DNA from: Fimbriimonadaceae bacterium
Lineage (GTDB): Bacteria; Armatimonadota; Fimbriimonadia; Fimbriimonadales; Fimbriimonadaceae
DNA: 64,000 nucleotides
NCBI GenBank assembly: GCA_026129685.1
Contig: JAHCHO010000014.1
Location: 38,627-102,626 of the forward strand
Direction: 5' to 3'
The position numbers and the translations under genes are program-made. This document shows, piece after piece, positions 45,788 to 54,079 of this stretch (positions within the stretch are counted from its first letter, which is position 1; every line of letters starts with the position of its first letter). The notes beneath the pieces were generated by a model that saw nothing but the letters and a program-made list of their open reading frames with translations, searched no databases and had not been told where the DNA came from.

Positions 45788-46557
45788 TGGGAGGATTCGA
45801 TGGCCTGTTCACGACTATGCTGGTCTTGGCGTCACTGCAGACTACGCTTGACATCATGGCGGCGTTGTACGTGATAAGGGGCCCCCGTATGTATCTCCCA
45901 AGGGAAGCAGAGTATCTCCTTGGTCGAACAAGGCCCATTGCTTGCTTCATTCCGGTGGCGATGGCGCTTTCACTGGCCGCCATGGTTCTGTCGGACAAGC
46001 TCAGCCTACGCGCCATTGGTCTCGCCAACATGGGAGCTCAGTTGCTCTGTCTCTTTGCGTGGACTTCACGTCGCGAGTCGGGCGCGATGCTGCGAGTAGT
46101 GGCGTTGGACAGTAGCAAGACAACGAATGACGTATTATGGTGTTCCGATCTCCTGGACGAGTATAGGAGGAACGTCGTCTTCTATTTGCTGGAGCATGAG
46201 CGAGTTCAACTCGCCATGGACGTGCCACCGACCCACCCACTGCGAACGGCGAAGGACCTCAACGGTCGGAGACCGTTCATGGTGGCGGCGTTTCTCGGCT
46301 TAGAGGGTTTCGTGGATCAGGAAGGCGTCCACGATCTGACCGTTGTGGAAGATCGTCAAGGCTATCGGGTCGGTCATTACGCAGCGGCTGGTGAGCACGC
46401 CGGAGTTCTCTTGCTTCTGGCCAGGAAAGGAGTTGATCCGAATCCGGTTAACTTGAGAAACGGCGTAAAGGCTACGGAGCTTTGGCCGGAGTTTGACTGG
46501 GGCTTGGTGCGCACAGATGAAGGAGCAGACGAACGCGTGCCAACCGGTTCCAAATAG
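45787..46557 (+). CDS. Membrane protein with ankyrin-like C-terminus, candidate immunity
   Basis: The ATG shares a base with the upstream stop (TAATG). Three hydrophobic segments (about residues 6-30, 50-75, 80-100) precede a cytoplasmic-type region whose end resembles ankyrin repeats (GYRVGHYAAAGEHAGVLLLLARKGVDPNPVN). Its position directly after the orphan RHS tip suggests that it neutralises that tip; membrane topology would fit a membrane-active or periplasmic toxin. The function is inferred. Its stop lies 9 bases from the convergent glycosyltransferase gene. Confidence 0.65.
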   Translation: MGGFDGLFTTMLVLASLQTTLDIMAALYVIRGPRMYLPREAEYLLGRTRPIACFIPVAMALSLAAMVLSDKLSLRAIGLANMGAQLLCLFAWTSRRESGAMLRVVALDSSKTTNDVLWCSDLLDEYRRNVVFYLLEHERVQLAMDVPPTHPLRTAKDLNGRRPFMVAAFLGLEGFVDQEGVHDLTVVEDRQGYRVGHYAAAGEHAGVLLLLARKGVDPNPVNLRNGVKATELWPEFDWGLVRTDEGADERVPTGSK

Positions 46558-46566
46558 TCGAGGGCC

Positions 46567-49500
46567 CTAGAAGGGAGGGCAAGGCGGCCCCGTCGACGTC
46601 TGGGTCCTCGCGTCCTCAAGGCGCGCGAGCGTCTCTCCATGGTCGGGATTCAGCTCGTGGGCACGGCCCAGCCAGCGGACGGCCCCTTCGACGTCGCCCG
46701 CGTCCTGGGCGAGCGCGCCCAGGTGGAAGGCGCCCTCCGCGACCCCCTGACCGGCCAGCCACTCCAGGTGGCCCGAAGCCTCTTCGTACTGGGTCGAGGA
46801 CAGCAGTCGCCGGGCGAGGACGAGTCGCGCCGCCTTGGAGTGAGGATGGCTCGCCGCCAACTCGCGCAAGGCGCGCAGCTCGTTCGGAACGCCTCCGATG
46901 GCTCGGGCGAGTTCGCCGGTCATCCCTATCCACTCCTCCGACAGTCCGCCCGCGCTCTGCAGGCCGAGCACGCACTCCTTGGCGACGGGAACGTCGCCGG
47001 CCTCGAGCGCGGCCCGGAAGAGCTGTCGGTAGGCGGGAACGAAACCCGGATGAAGGCGAATGGCCTCGCGGAAGTGCCGCTTGCCCTCGGCGTACGCTCC
47101 GCGATCCATGTGGACGTTGGCGAGGTTCAGGTGCGTTTTGAACCCGAGGATGCCGACGTCAATGCTGGAAAAGTGCCCGCCGATGTCCGCGCCCACGACC
47201 CGCTCGTAGCTGGCGATCGCCTGGGCGTGCTCGCCCCGGTGTCCGTGCAGGACGCCCTTGTGGAAGAGCAGTTCCGGGTCGCCGGGCACGATCGCCAGTC
47301 CGGCTTCCACCGTCCTCATCGCTTCTTCGGTCCGTCCGAGTTCCCGTAGCGACAGAGCTTTGAGCGCATAGGCCTTTCGCACGTGCGACTCCTCCGGCTT
47401 CGAGACCGCAAGGCACTTGTTGAACCAATCCACCGCGTCCTCGTGCTTCCCGTCGAAGTGGGTGGTCATACCCCAGTTGAAGAGCACAAAGGGATGCTCC
47501 GGGTTTTCCTTCAGTTCGAGCGAGAGCAGGTGGTAGTCCCGGTGTCGCTTACGGGCCTGACCCTCCGACGACGTGTCGTAACCACTGTGCAGGACCTCCG
47601 CGCCGAGGCGTGTAATGTGTCCCCCTGCCCGTCGGATGGAAGGCACGATCTGCTCGTGAATCCGACCCTCGAAACGGAACTGCGGTAGGTTGCGAAAGAG
47701 CTTCACATGGTCCACGACGGTGCCGTAGATCGGGTCGTCGTTGACGAAGCGCACCGGAACGACGAAAGCCGTCGTTCCCGCAGTGGCGTCGAGCGCCGCT
47801 CGCACGATCGCTTCTCCGGAGTTCCAGGGCAACGTGTCGTCGGCGTCCATCCAGAACACCCACCGCCCCCTGGCGTGCCGGAGCGACTCGTTCCGAGCTT
47901 CCGCAAAGCTGTCGGGCCACTCGATGGCGTGCACGTCCGCTCCTTGATCACGGGCGATACGGACCGTATTGTCCGTCGAGCCTGTGTCGACGACAACGAT
48001 CTGACTGAAGAATGGCCCTGCCGATCGGAGGCACTGCTCAAGCACCCGCTCCTCGTTCCTAACGATCATGCAGAGCGAGATGTCGGCCTGCAGCTTCAGG
48101 CCGGCCATCTGGCGAAGGAGCTTCTCCGGTCTCCTGCCCTCATCGAAGGCGATGCGCTCGGACGATCGTCCGCTCAGTTGGCTGGCGAAGCCGGTCTGCA
48201 GGTCCAGCTTCCACTTCTCCAGAAAGAGCCCTTCGTTCGCTTCAAAGTGGTCCACCAGGTTCACTTGGACTCGCTCCAGGCTCTGGTGCGCCGCGTGATG
48301 GACGAAGGCGTTCTTTGAGATCACCAACCGGTATCCCGCCCTTCTGAGACGGTAACAGAGGTCGTTGTCCTCGAACATGCCCAGACCGAAGCGCGGGTCG
48401 AAGAGCCCCACCTCATCGAGGGCGCTGCGCTTCACCGCCAGACAGAAGCCGACAAGCATGTCAACGTCTTGATCGTCTTCTCCTCGCATGGCGAAGTCCT
48501 CGGCGAACAGATTGATGTTGTCGAGGTTCGTATAGCTCACCGGGGTGAGCTGGTGGTGGCCGACGCGGTTGCTAAGCGGTCCTGCCGCCGCGATCGAGCC
48601 GGACGAGGTCAGCGATTGGATAAGGCGAACGAGCCCCGCACGAGGAACGATCGCATCGCTGTTGAGGAGCAGGACCACCGCACCGTCCGACTCCAGGATC
48701 CCCCGATTGCAGGTGGGACCGAATCCCAAGTTCTGTTCGTTACGGGTCAAGCGGGCGAACTCGTAGCGCTCGACCACCGACGCGGCGTCGTCCGGGGAGG
48801 CGTCGTCAACCACGATCACCTCGTGCAGAAGGTCCCGACACGAGCCGAGGCTGTCGAGACACCGTTCTATGTCGTCCGGTCCGCCGTAGAGAGGAATGAC
48901 GACACTGACCGATGGCCATCCCTCGGTGTGCTCGACGCACGGCGGGTGCAGCGGATCGGAATCTCCGTGGTGCGCCCGGTACTGGGTCCAGCACGACGCG
49001 AGGATCTCCGGAACCTTGCGTCTCTCGGCCCATCCGTAGGCTTCCGGATGAGTGGGGTGAATCTGGCGCATCGTCCGGTCGGCATCCCACCCGGTCCACA
49101 CCTTGGCGAACCACCTCTCGGCCACCTCGTGTTTATGGCTCCAGGTGGAGGTTTTGCGGACGATCCTCTCGTTCGGCAGCACGTATGAGAGGTGGTGGAG
49201 CAGGCCGTACTCTTCCTCAAGGATCAGTTGGCGACCACCTCGGTACGCCCGAATGTGTTCGTGCTCGACGACCTGTGGATTCAGCATCAGGAAGGGTCGA
49301 ATACGCTCGCGTGGGCGGATCGCGTACTCAGGGCTCTTCCAATACGTGTCCATAGCGACGCCGACTCGGTCGGCGAGGCCGGCACGCCCGATCCGGAGAA
49401 GGACGTCCAGGAGTCCTGGCTCGACGACCTCGTCACCATCAGGGATCAGTAGAGTTCGGCAACCGGCCTCTTTGGCGTACGCGAGGGCATGCTTGCGGTG

Positions 49501-49767
49501 AGCGCCCTCCTCGGCCCACTCGCCTTGGATAATATCCGCACCCGCAGTCCGCGCCACCTCGATCACGCGTTGGTAAGGTCCCGCACTGCCCGACCACGGG
49601 CGAGAGGAAACGAAGACGACAACCCTTCCGGCGGTGGCGAAAGACTCGATCGACTGCGCCAAGTACCATTGATCGTCGTGCGCGACGTACGCGACAAGGA
49701 CCTCCTCGGAGGTGGTATTGCACATGTGGGCCTTCGCGGCGACTCCCCGGCTCAACTCAGACATCAC
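46567..49767 (-). CDS. Giant protein: three glycosyltransferase-2 modules plus TPR
   Basis: Residues about 20-240 form a GT-A-like module (AYVAHDDQWYLAQSIESF, LIPDGDEVVEPG). Residues about 285-540 are a clear GT2 module (VSVVIPLYGGPDDIERCLDSL, VLLLNSDAIVP, GMFEDNDLCYRLRRAGY). Residues about 585-780 are a second clear GT2 module (ISLCMIVRNEERVLEQCLRSA, WVFWMDADDTLPW). The C-terminal 270 or so residues are TPR repeats. It probably transfers several sugars to a surface polymer or protein. GTG at 49767, ATG at 49764 and ATG at 49725 are possible starts; the last has a GAAGG at good spacing. Confidence 0.85.
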   Translation of the reverse strand: MMSELSRGVAAKAHMCNTTSEEVLVAYVAHDDQWYLAQSIESFATAGRVVVFVSSRPWSGSAGPYQRVIEVARTAGADIIQGEWAEEGAHRKHALAYAKEAGCRTLLIPDGDEVVEPGLLDVLLRIGRAGLADRVGVAMDTYWKSPEYAIRPRERIRPFLMLNPQVVEHEHIRAYRGGRQLILEEEYGLLHHLSYVLPNERIVRKTSTWSHKHEVAERWFAKVWTGWDADRTMRQIHPTHPEAYGWAERRKVPEILASCWTQYRAHHGDSDPLHPPCVEHTEGWPSVSVVIPLYGGPDDIERCLDSLGSCRDLLHEVIVVDDASPDDAASVVERYEFARLTRNEQNLGFGPTCNRGILESDGAVVLLLNSDAIVPRAGLVRLIQSLTSSGSIAAAGPLSNRVGHHQLTPVSYTNLDNINLFAEDFAMRGEDDQDVDMLVGFCLAVKRSALDEVGLFDPRFGLGMFEDNDLCYRLRRAGYRLVISKNAFVHHAAHQSLERVQVNLVDHFEANEGLFLEKWKLDLQTGFASQLSGRSSERIAFDEGRRPEKLLRQMAGLKLQADISLCMIVRNEERVLEQCLRSAGPFFSQIVVVDTGSTDNTVRIARDQGADVHAIEWPDSFAEARNESLRHARGRWVFWMDADDTLPWNSGEAIVRAALDATAGTTAFVVPVRFVNDDPIYGTVVDHVKLFRNLPQFRFEGRIHEQIVPSIRRAGGHITRLGAEVLHSGYDTSSEGQARKRHRDYHLLSLELKENPEHPFVLFNWGMTTHFDGKHEDAVDWFNKCLAVSKPEESHVRKAYALKALSLRELGRTEEAMRTVEAGLAIVPGDPELLFHKGVLHGHRGEHAQAIASYERVVGADIGGHFSSIDVGILGFKTHLNLANVHMDRGAYAEGKRHFREAIRLHPGFVPAYRQLFRAALEAGDVPVAKECVLGLQSAGGLSEEWIGMTGELARAIGGVPNELRALRELAASHPHSKAARLVLARRLLSSTQYEEASGHLEWLAGQGVAEGAFHLGALAQDAGDVEGAVRWLGRAHELNPDHGETLARLEDARTQTSTGPPCPPF

Positions 49768-49945
49768 CGCGCAACGGGAGCATACCTTCGCGTGGTCTCG
49801 ACCCTATCGTGAATCGCTGAGTTCGGTTGACTCCCCGATGGCCGTTGGGGAGCGCTGCCAGGTGGCTTGTGACGGACCGCGCTAGATTCAGACCCCTGGG
49901 CCGTGACCCAGATGGTGGCGCAAGAGGCAATCGGAAGGCCGCCCG

Positions 49946-50818
49946 CTACCTCAGCGCCACGGACGAACCCGTCGCCACTTTTGGAGTACCCGGGCCGAAG
50001 CGTCCGAGTGAATACCGCTTCCGAAGGTCAGGGACGGCGAGAATCGAGACCTCAACTGGATTCTGCGGCGTGATCTCTCCGTCACTGCCCCAGCTCTCGT
50101 GCAAGGCGGTCTTCACCTCCCTCCATCTGAACGCCGGGTTGAGCACCGGAGAGCTCATCTCTATCTTGTCCGTCTCGGTGTTGACGCGACGCTCGGAGAC
50201 GACGGGGAACACCAAGGAGTGGAACTCGGAAGGGGCAAACCCGCCCATGTCGCCGCCCCATTGGCCGAGCATAACCTGCAAGCCGTTTGCCAGACGGCCG
50301 GTGAACCACACGTGCAACGGATCGCGCCGAACTCGCTTCTCGCGCTCCACGGCAGTCAGCGATAGGGCGCTCTCGACCTTGTACGTTGCGTACCGGACTT
50401 CTTCGGGCCCGCCTGTCTGACCCATGATCACGTTCCAGAGCGTCCCGGCGGTGGTTGGCTCAATGGATGCCTTAATGTAGAATCCCTCGACCATTCCCCG
50501 TGCGTCCAGGAAGACCCAAAGCAAGCTCTTGCTCTTCATCGGTCCTTCGAGAGCCCAGAGGTAGCGCTCTGGAGACACCCCGGTGGGCTCCTGTCCGACG
50601 ACGGCGAGCAACCGGTCCTTCGACTTTCCTTGGGCATCGAGGGCTTTCTGGAGCAGTGCGAGGATCGGCTCGGAGGTGAACGGCCTGCGCGGCGCTGTCG
50701 GCGCGGCGGCCGACCCGGGATGAGCCACGCTCAGGCTCGTCCGATCAGGATTGGCGCAACCGGCGAACGCGCAAGAGGCGAAAAGGGCGATCAGCAATCG
50801 AACGGCAGGTTCTCTCAT
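49946..50818 (-). CDS. Lipoprotein of unknown function
   Basis: ATG at 50818 is preceded by GAGAGGGA at good spacing and gives a lipoprotein signal (residues 1-22, lipobox FAGC). The 290-residue product continues with a Pro/Ala-rich linker and then a domain with no recognised family. It lies between the glycosyltransferase gene and the IS element, on the minus strand, 178 bases upstream of the former. That gap contains no gene. A role with the glycosyltransferase is possible. Confidence 0.65.
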   Translation of the reverse strand: MREPAVRLLIALFASCAFAGCANPDRTSLSVAHPGSAAAPTAPRRPFTSEPILALLQKALDAQGKSKDRLLAVVGQEPTGVSPERYLWALEGPMKSKSLLWVFLDARGMVEGFYIKASIEPTTAGTLWNVIMGQTGGPEEVRYATYKVESALSLTAVEREKRVRRDPLHVWFTGRLANGLQVMLGQWGGDMGGFAPSEFHSLVFPVVSERRVNTETDKIEMSSPVLNPAFRWREVKTALHESWGSDGEITPQNPVEVSILAVPDLRKRYSLGRFGPGTPKVATGSSVALR

Positions 50819-50975
50819 CTTGGCATCCCTCTCTATAGGTTCGAAGTCGCCCAGCGGCACCCTGCCAGAAAGACCGCCTTCTGGTTGAGGTCAACCTCCG
50901 ACGAACCGGTGACCGGTTCCCCGTAGTCTTTCCACCCCTGGATCAGAGGATTCGGCTCCAGAATAGGAGACGAAC

Positions 50976-51245
50976 ATGGCAGAAAGGAAACGGTACACCG
51001 AGGAGCAGATCCTCAAGGTTTTGGGTGAGATCGACGCCGGTGCGAGCATCGCGTCGGTATCGCGGTCTCACGGCATCAGCGATCAGACCATCTATGCGTG
51101 GCGCAAGCGCTTCGCCGGGATGTCCCGGAGCGAGCTTGCCGAGCTGAAGGCGATGCAGGAGGAGAACCGCCGGCTCCGGCACCTGGTGGCGGAGCTGAGC
51201 TTGGACAACGCGGCTTTGAAGGAGCTCCAGCGGGGAAAATGGTGA
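50976..51245 (+). CDS. IS3-family transposase OrfA
   Basis: This 89-residue helix-turn-helix protein has the IS3 OrfA signature KRYTEEQILKVLGEIDAG and SRSHGISDQTIYAWRKRF, followed by a leucine-zipper-like helix (ELKAMQEENRRLRHLVAEL). It binds the IS ends. It ends in the ATGGTGA overlap with OrfB, near a GGGGAAAAT stretch suitable for programmed -1 frameshifting to make the OrfAB transposase. Confidence 0.9.
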   Translation: MAERKRYTEEQILKVLGEIDAGASIASVSRSHGISDQTIYAWRKRFAGMSRSELAELKAMQEENRRLRHLVAELSLDNAALKELQRGKW

Positions 51246-52057
51246 GCCCCGGCAGCAGGCGACGCGGCGTGCGCTTCCTGCTGGACCGGGGCTTTCCCAG
51301 AACGTGTGCTTGCCGGGTGTGCGCGATCTCCCGTCCGGCAAGCCGCCATGTGCCCAAGGAGCGGAGTCCGGGGCTCAGGGCAAGGGTTCTGGAACTGGCC
51401 AGGGCGAACCCTCGCTACGGCTTTCGGCGCGTCCACGCGCTCTTGCCAGGTGTGAACCTCAAGGCGGTCCACCGCATCTGGAAGGAAGAAGGGCTTGGCG
51501 TTCGGCATCGCAAGCGAGCCAGGCTCGTGGTTCCGAAAGCGGAAGGTCCGCAGCTCACCGGTCCGAATCAGGCGTGGTGCCTGGACTTTGCGCACGAGCG
51601 GCTCGAGAACGGTCGCCATACGCGCATCCTCGGCGTTCTGGACTGCTTCACGCGGGAGTGCCTGCTGCTCAAGGCGGCAAGCTCGTTTCCGGCGTTCCAG
51701 GTCGAGAAAGAGCTCGAATGGTTGTTCCTGGTCCACGGCAAACCTGCGGCGATAGTCTCGGACAACGGTCCCGAGTTCCGGGCCATGACGCTCCCCGAGG
51801 GCGTCTCGAATCGCTTCATCCAGCCGGGCAAGCCCTGGCAGAACGGCTACATCGAGAGCTTCTTCGGAAAGCTCCGCGACGAACTCCTTTCCTGCGAACT
51901 CTTCGTGCGAGGCGCCGAACTGCAAGCGGCGCTCGCCGACTTCCAGGAACACTACAATCACCACCGACCTCATCTGGGACTCGGTGGACTGACCCCCGCG
52001 AACTTCAAACAGAAGTCGCAAGCGACAAACACGGAGGAACCGATCCTCTATTCCTAG
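51239..52057 (+). CDS. IS3-family transposase OrfB (DDE)
   Basis: This is the catalytic subunit with the RNase H fold. The DDE residues are in WCLDFAHERL (Asp), IVSDNGPEF (Asp) and GYIESFFGKLRDE (Glu), with the usual NPRYGFRRVHALL segment upstream and YNHHRPHLGLGGLTP at the C-terminus. It lies in the -1 frame relative to OrfA and overlaps it by 7 bases. The gene appears intact at 272 residues, so the element may be active. Confidence 0.93.
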   Translation: MVSPGSRRRGVRFLLDRGFPRTCACRVCAISRPASRHVPKERSPGLRARVLELARANPRYGFRRVHALLPGVNLKAVHRIWKEEGLGVRHRKRARLVVPKAEGPQLTGPNQAWCLDFAHERLENGRHTRILGVLDCFTRECLLLKAASSFPAFQVEKELEWLFLVHGKPAAIVSDNGPEFRAMTLPEGVSNRFIQPGKPWQNGYIESFFGKLRDELLSCELFVRGAELQAALADFQEHYNHHRPHLGLGGLTPANFKQKSQATNTEEPILYS

Positions 52058-52252
52058 AGTGGAAACTTATCGGGGACTGGTCAGGGCGCGGACCAATGAG
52101 CTCGGGGGAGCAGGGCGAGTCTCGCCCGGACAGAGCGGAAGTCCGGGCAGTCCCCAAGGCCCTGCGTGGGCAAGTCTTGCATTGGATTGGCAGAAAGAGG
52201 CAGCCGCAAGCGCGCGACTGCCTCTGGTAGAGATGGTCCGACTGGATCGGGC

Positions 52253-52798
52253 CTAGGCCTGGAAGAGCAGACCGTCCACCTGTTTCCTCGCGATCCGAGC
52301 GATCAGTCGGTCAACCGTGGGGTTGTGGCAAGCGAATGTGGGCAGTTTGTCCGGAGCCCGACGTGAGACGGCCAGGTCGGTCTTGGGGTCCCACTGGTAG
52401 CGCCAAAGCCGCGCCACTTGGAAGGGCTCCTGATCGAGCTCTTGGCCCAGGTGGTATCGGAAGCCTCCGGAGAAGACGACGATGCGCGGGGCTCCCCAGC
52501 GCAGCGGCACCACGGCGGCCCGCTGGTGGGCGGAGCTGTGGATGCCACAGACGAGCGTTACGCCGTCGAGGACCAGTCGCTCCGCCTCGGCCTCGATCTT
52601 GCTGAACTCTTGGGACGTGGAGTGTACGCGTCCGAAAGCCGAGGGCACATGAGCCAAGGTCGCCGAGAGGAGCCGAACGTTCCCGTAGAGCCACACGCCC
52701 GCCGGCTCGTAGAATCCAGGCTCCCAGTCAAAGGGAGCAGTACGACGAGGGGGCGAGATGGAGGTGCTCGCCAGAGCAAGGTCAGATTGGGCTATCAC
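52253..52798 (-). CDS. DprA-like Rossmann-fold protein, possibly truncated
   Basis: The sequence SQEFSKIEAEAERLVLDGVTLVCGIHSSAHQRAAVVPLRWGAPRIVVFSGGF (in parts) resembles the DprA/Smf nucleotide-fold region, in which the SG..GID..AH motif and the LG-G-L motif bind single-stranded DNA. The later FACHNPTVDRLIARI resembles the RN-R-I motif. The 181 residues are shorter than DprA (about 300), and no winged-helix or SAM domain is seen. It starts at GTG. It could be a degraded gene or a stand-alone DprA-like defence accessory. Low to moderate certainty. Confidence 0.45.
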   Translation of the reverse strand: MIAQSDLALASTSISPPRRTAPFDWEPGFYEPAGVWLYGNVRLLSATLAHVPSAFGRVHSTSQEFSKIEAEAERLVLDGVTLVCGIHSSAHQRAAVVPLRWGAPRIVVFSGGFRYHLGQELDQEPFQVARLWRYQWDPKTDLAVSRRAPDKLPTFACHNPTVDRLIARIARKQVDGLLFQA

Positions 52799-52888
52799 CT
52801 ACCCAGTCTTCAGGTGAGGAGTCGTTTCGTCCAAAGGTCCGGACTGGGTGCAATCCGCCCGGTTGTGCAACCCGGCTCCGGCAAGGTT

Positions 52889-52905
52889 TGCCCAAAGTTT
52901 GGGCA
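52889..52905. repeat. Subterminal TTTGGGCA dyad near attR
   Basis: TGCCCAAA and TTTGGGCA are perfect inverted 8-mers around one base, 78 bases inside attR. The 16-mer caaagtttgggcagaa at 52893-52908 also occurs in the left-end inverted repeat. It is probably the same protein-binding motif at both island ends. Nothing else is visible in the 185 bases from 52799 to attR. Confidence 0.6.
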
Positions 52906-52983
52906 GAAAGGGCTGCCCTTGGGACCACCAAATGACGCTTAAGGAACCTAACATGGGCCTTCTGCCAGCCTCACCAGCCATCG

Positions 52984-53029
52984 GTCCTAAGGAGGGCGTC
53001 GGGGGTTCGAGTCCCTCCGAGGCCGCCAC
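52984..53029 (+). repeat. attR: island attachment repeat
   Basis: Exact 46-base copy of the tRNA-Arg 3' portion at 38353-38398, in the same orientation. It lacks the acceptor 5' strand and the D arm, so it is not a functional tRNA. The last base also forms part of the stop codon of the flanking DUF1801-type gene. Confidence 0.9.
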
Positions 53030-53481
53030 TAGTCTGGCTTGGGGCGCCGCTTCGGGCCGTCCATCACCCGGATCAGGGTCCGAGGTTCGACCGGTACCGC
53101 CGGACGAAGCGCCGACTCCCACGCTTGGCGCACAAGGTCTTGGAGGTACGGGTCGTCCAGGTCCTCGGCGCGCGTCAGCTTGACGTGGCGGATTCGCGCG
53201 CCCGTGCCCACGAGCCGCCCCTCGGGGTCGTTGAGCGAGGCGCCTTGGGAGAAGCCAAGGTTCACGTACTTCGTGTAGACGGGCAGGTGGATGAAGTGGT
53301 CGCGATTGTGCTCGGTGAACCCGTAGGCGACGCCCACCGCGTTGGTGGCGTCCCAAACCGTTTCCACGCAGGGCGGCAGCATCTCGACCAATCGCGCCCG
53401 CAAGGCACGGGCGAGTTCCTGGGTCGTGGGCGGGTACGGGCCAAGAAACGCGACGAACTCGGCGGACTCGTTCAGTTCCAT
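53029..53481 (-). CDS. DUF1801 (YdhG-like) domain protein
   Basis: The start MELNESAEFVAFLGPYPPTTQELARALRARL and segments AVGVAYGFTEHNRDHFIHL and YVNLGFSQGASLNDPEGRLVG match the DUF1801/YdhG family, whose function is not established. The product is 150 residues from ATG at 53481. The stop codon overlaps the last base of attR, so this gene lay directly against the tRNA 3' end before the island entered, and insertion left it intact. Confidence 0.8.
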   Translation of the reverse strand: MELNESAEFVAFLGPYPPTTQELARALRARLVEMLPPCVETVWDATNAVGVAYGFTEHNRDHFIHLPVYTKYVNLGFSQGASLNDPEGRLVGTGARIRHVKLTRAEDLDDPYLQDLVRQAWESALRPAVPVEPRTLIRVMDGPKRRPKPD

Positions 53482-53561
53482 GATGCGGGATGCTACCAAG
53501 GTTCGGGCGGGGCGCCGCCTCTGGGAACCGACGCCTTCCCGCGCGCGGTAGGGTGACGTAG

Positions 53562-54044
53562 ATGGCACTCGTACCGCTTTCCCGCCGCCAGGTCCTGGTC
53601 CTCGGAGCCTCGGCGAGCCTCGCCGGTCCGACGCTCGCGTCGGCCCGACAAGCCCGGCCCGCCGCCTTGGAGGCCGAGGTCGTGCGGACGTTCGTCGCCT
53701 CGGCCCACTCCGATCTTGACAAGACGAAGGAAATGCTTCAAGCGAACCCCGCTCTTCTGAACGCCACCTGGGATTGGGGCGGCGGGGACTTCGAGGCCGC
53801 CATCGGTGGCGCCGGGCACATGGGCCGCGCCGATATCGCCGAGTTCTTGATCGGCCAGGGGGCCCGGTACGACCTTCACGTCGCGGCGATGTTGGGGCAG
53901 TTGGACGTGGTGCGCGGCGTTCTCTCCGCCTTTCCCAGCGCGAAAGACTCGAAAGGCCCCCACGGCATCAGCCTGGTGCGCCACGCCGAGAAGGGAGGCG
54001 AACGAGCCAGGGACGTGCTGGACTATCTCCGGAAACTCGGCTAA
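53562..54044 (+). CDS. Exported ankyrin-repeat-like protein
   Basis: The N-terminus has a twin-arginine-type signal (SRRQVLVLGASASLAG). The rest has helices resembling ankyrin repeats (ETDLDKTKEMLQANPALLNATWD-like, then IAEFLIGQGARYDLHVAAMLGQLDVV). The 160-residue length allows three to four repeats. It probably binds a partner outside the cytoplasm; the partner is unknown. It is transcribed divergently from the DUF1801-type gene, 80 bases away. Confidence 0.7.
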   Translation: MALVPLSRRQVLVLGASASLAGPTLASARQARPAALEAEVVRTFVASAHSDLDKTKEMLQANPALLNATWDWGGGDFEAAIGGAGHMGRADIAEFLIGQGARYDLHVAAMLGQLDVVRGVLSAFPSAKDSKGPHGISLVRHAEKGGERARDVLDYLRKLG

Positions 54045-54079
54045 CGTACGACCCTGCGCCGACCCTCCCATAATCGGGC

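Larger units (their letters stand above)
50910..52083 (+). mobile_element. IS3-family insertion sequence
   Basis: Two overlapping transposase frames are bounded by imperfect terminal inverted repeats starting TGACC at 50910 and ending GGTCA at 52083 (shared core CCCCG...TTTCCAC). The ends TG...CA fit IS3. A target-site duplication is not evident. The exact ends are estimates within a few bases. Confidence 0.75.
38353..53029 (+). mobile_element. Genomic island in tRNA-Arg(CCU), about 14.6 kb
   Basis: The region is bounded by 46-base exact direct repeats derived from the tRNA. Its contents are accessory: an RHS toxin-type operon, a giant glycosyltransferase, a lipoprotein, an IS3-family element and a DprA-like gene. 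Parts of it (notably about 43600-46560) are visibly AT-richer than the flanks. No tyrosine or serine integrase is seen, so mobility probably relied on an enzyme now lost or supplied in trans. TTTGGGCA-containing repeats lie inside both ends. Confidence 0.85.

Noticed and set aside
38400..52983. Search for an integrase or excisionase in the island
   Set aside because: No frame shows a tyrosine recombinase R-H-R-Y pattern or a serine recombinase catalytic region; the only recombination gene is the IS3-family transposase.
52984..53029. Second tRNA-Arg gene
   Set aside because: Only the anticodon loop and 3' half are present; the acceptor 5' strand and D arm are missing.
52799..53722. Minus-strand open frame running through attR
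   Set aside because: It spans the island boundary and the real DUF1801-type gene, and has no family resemblance.
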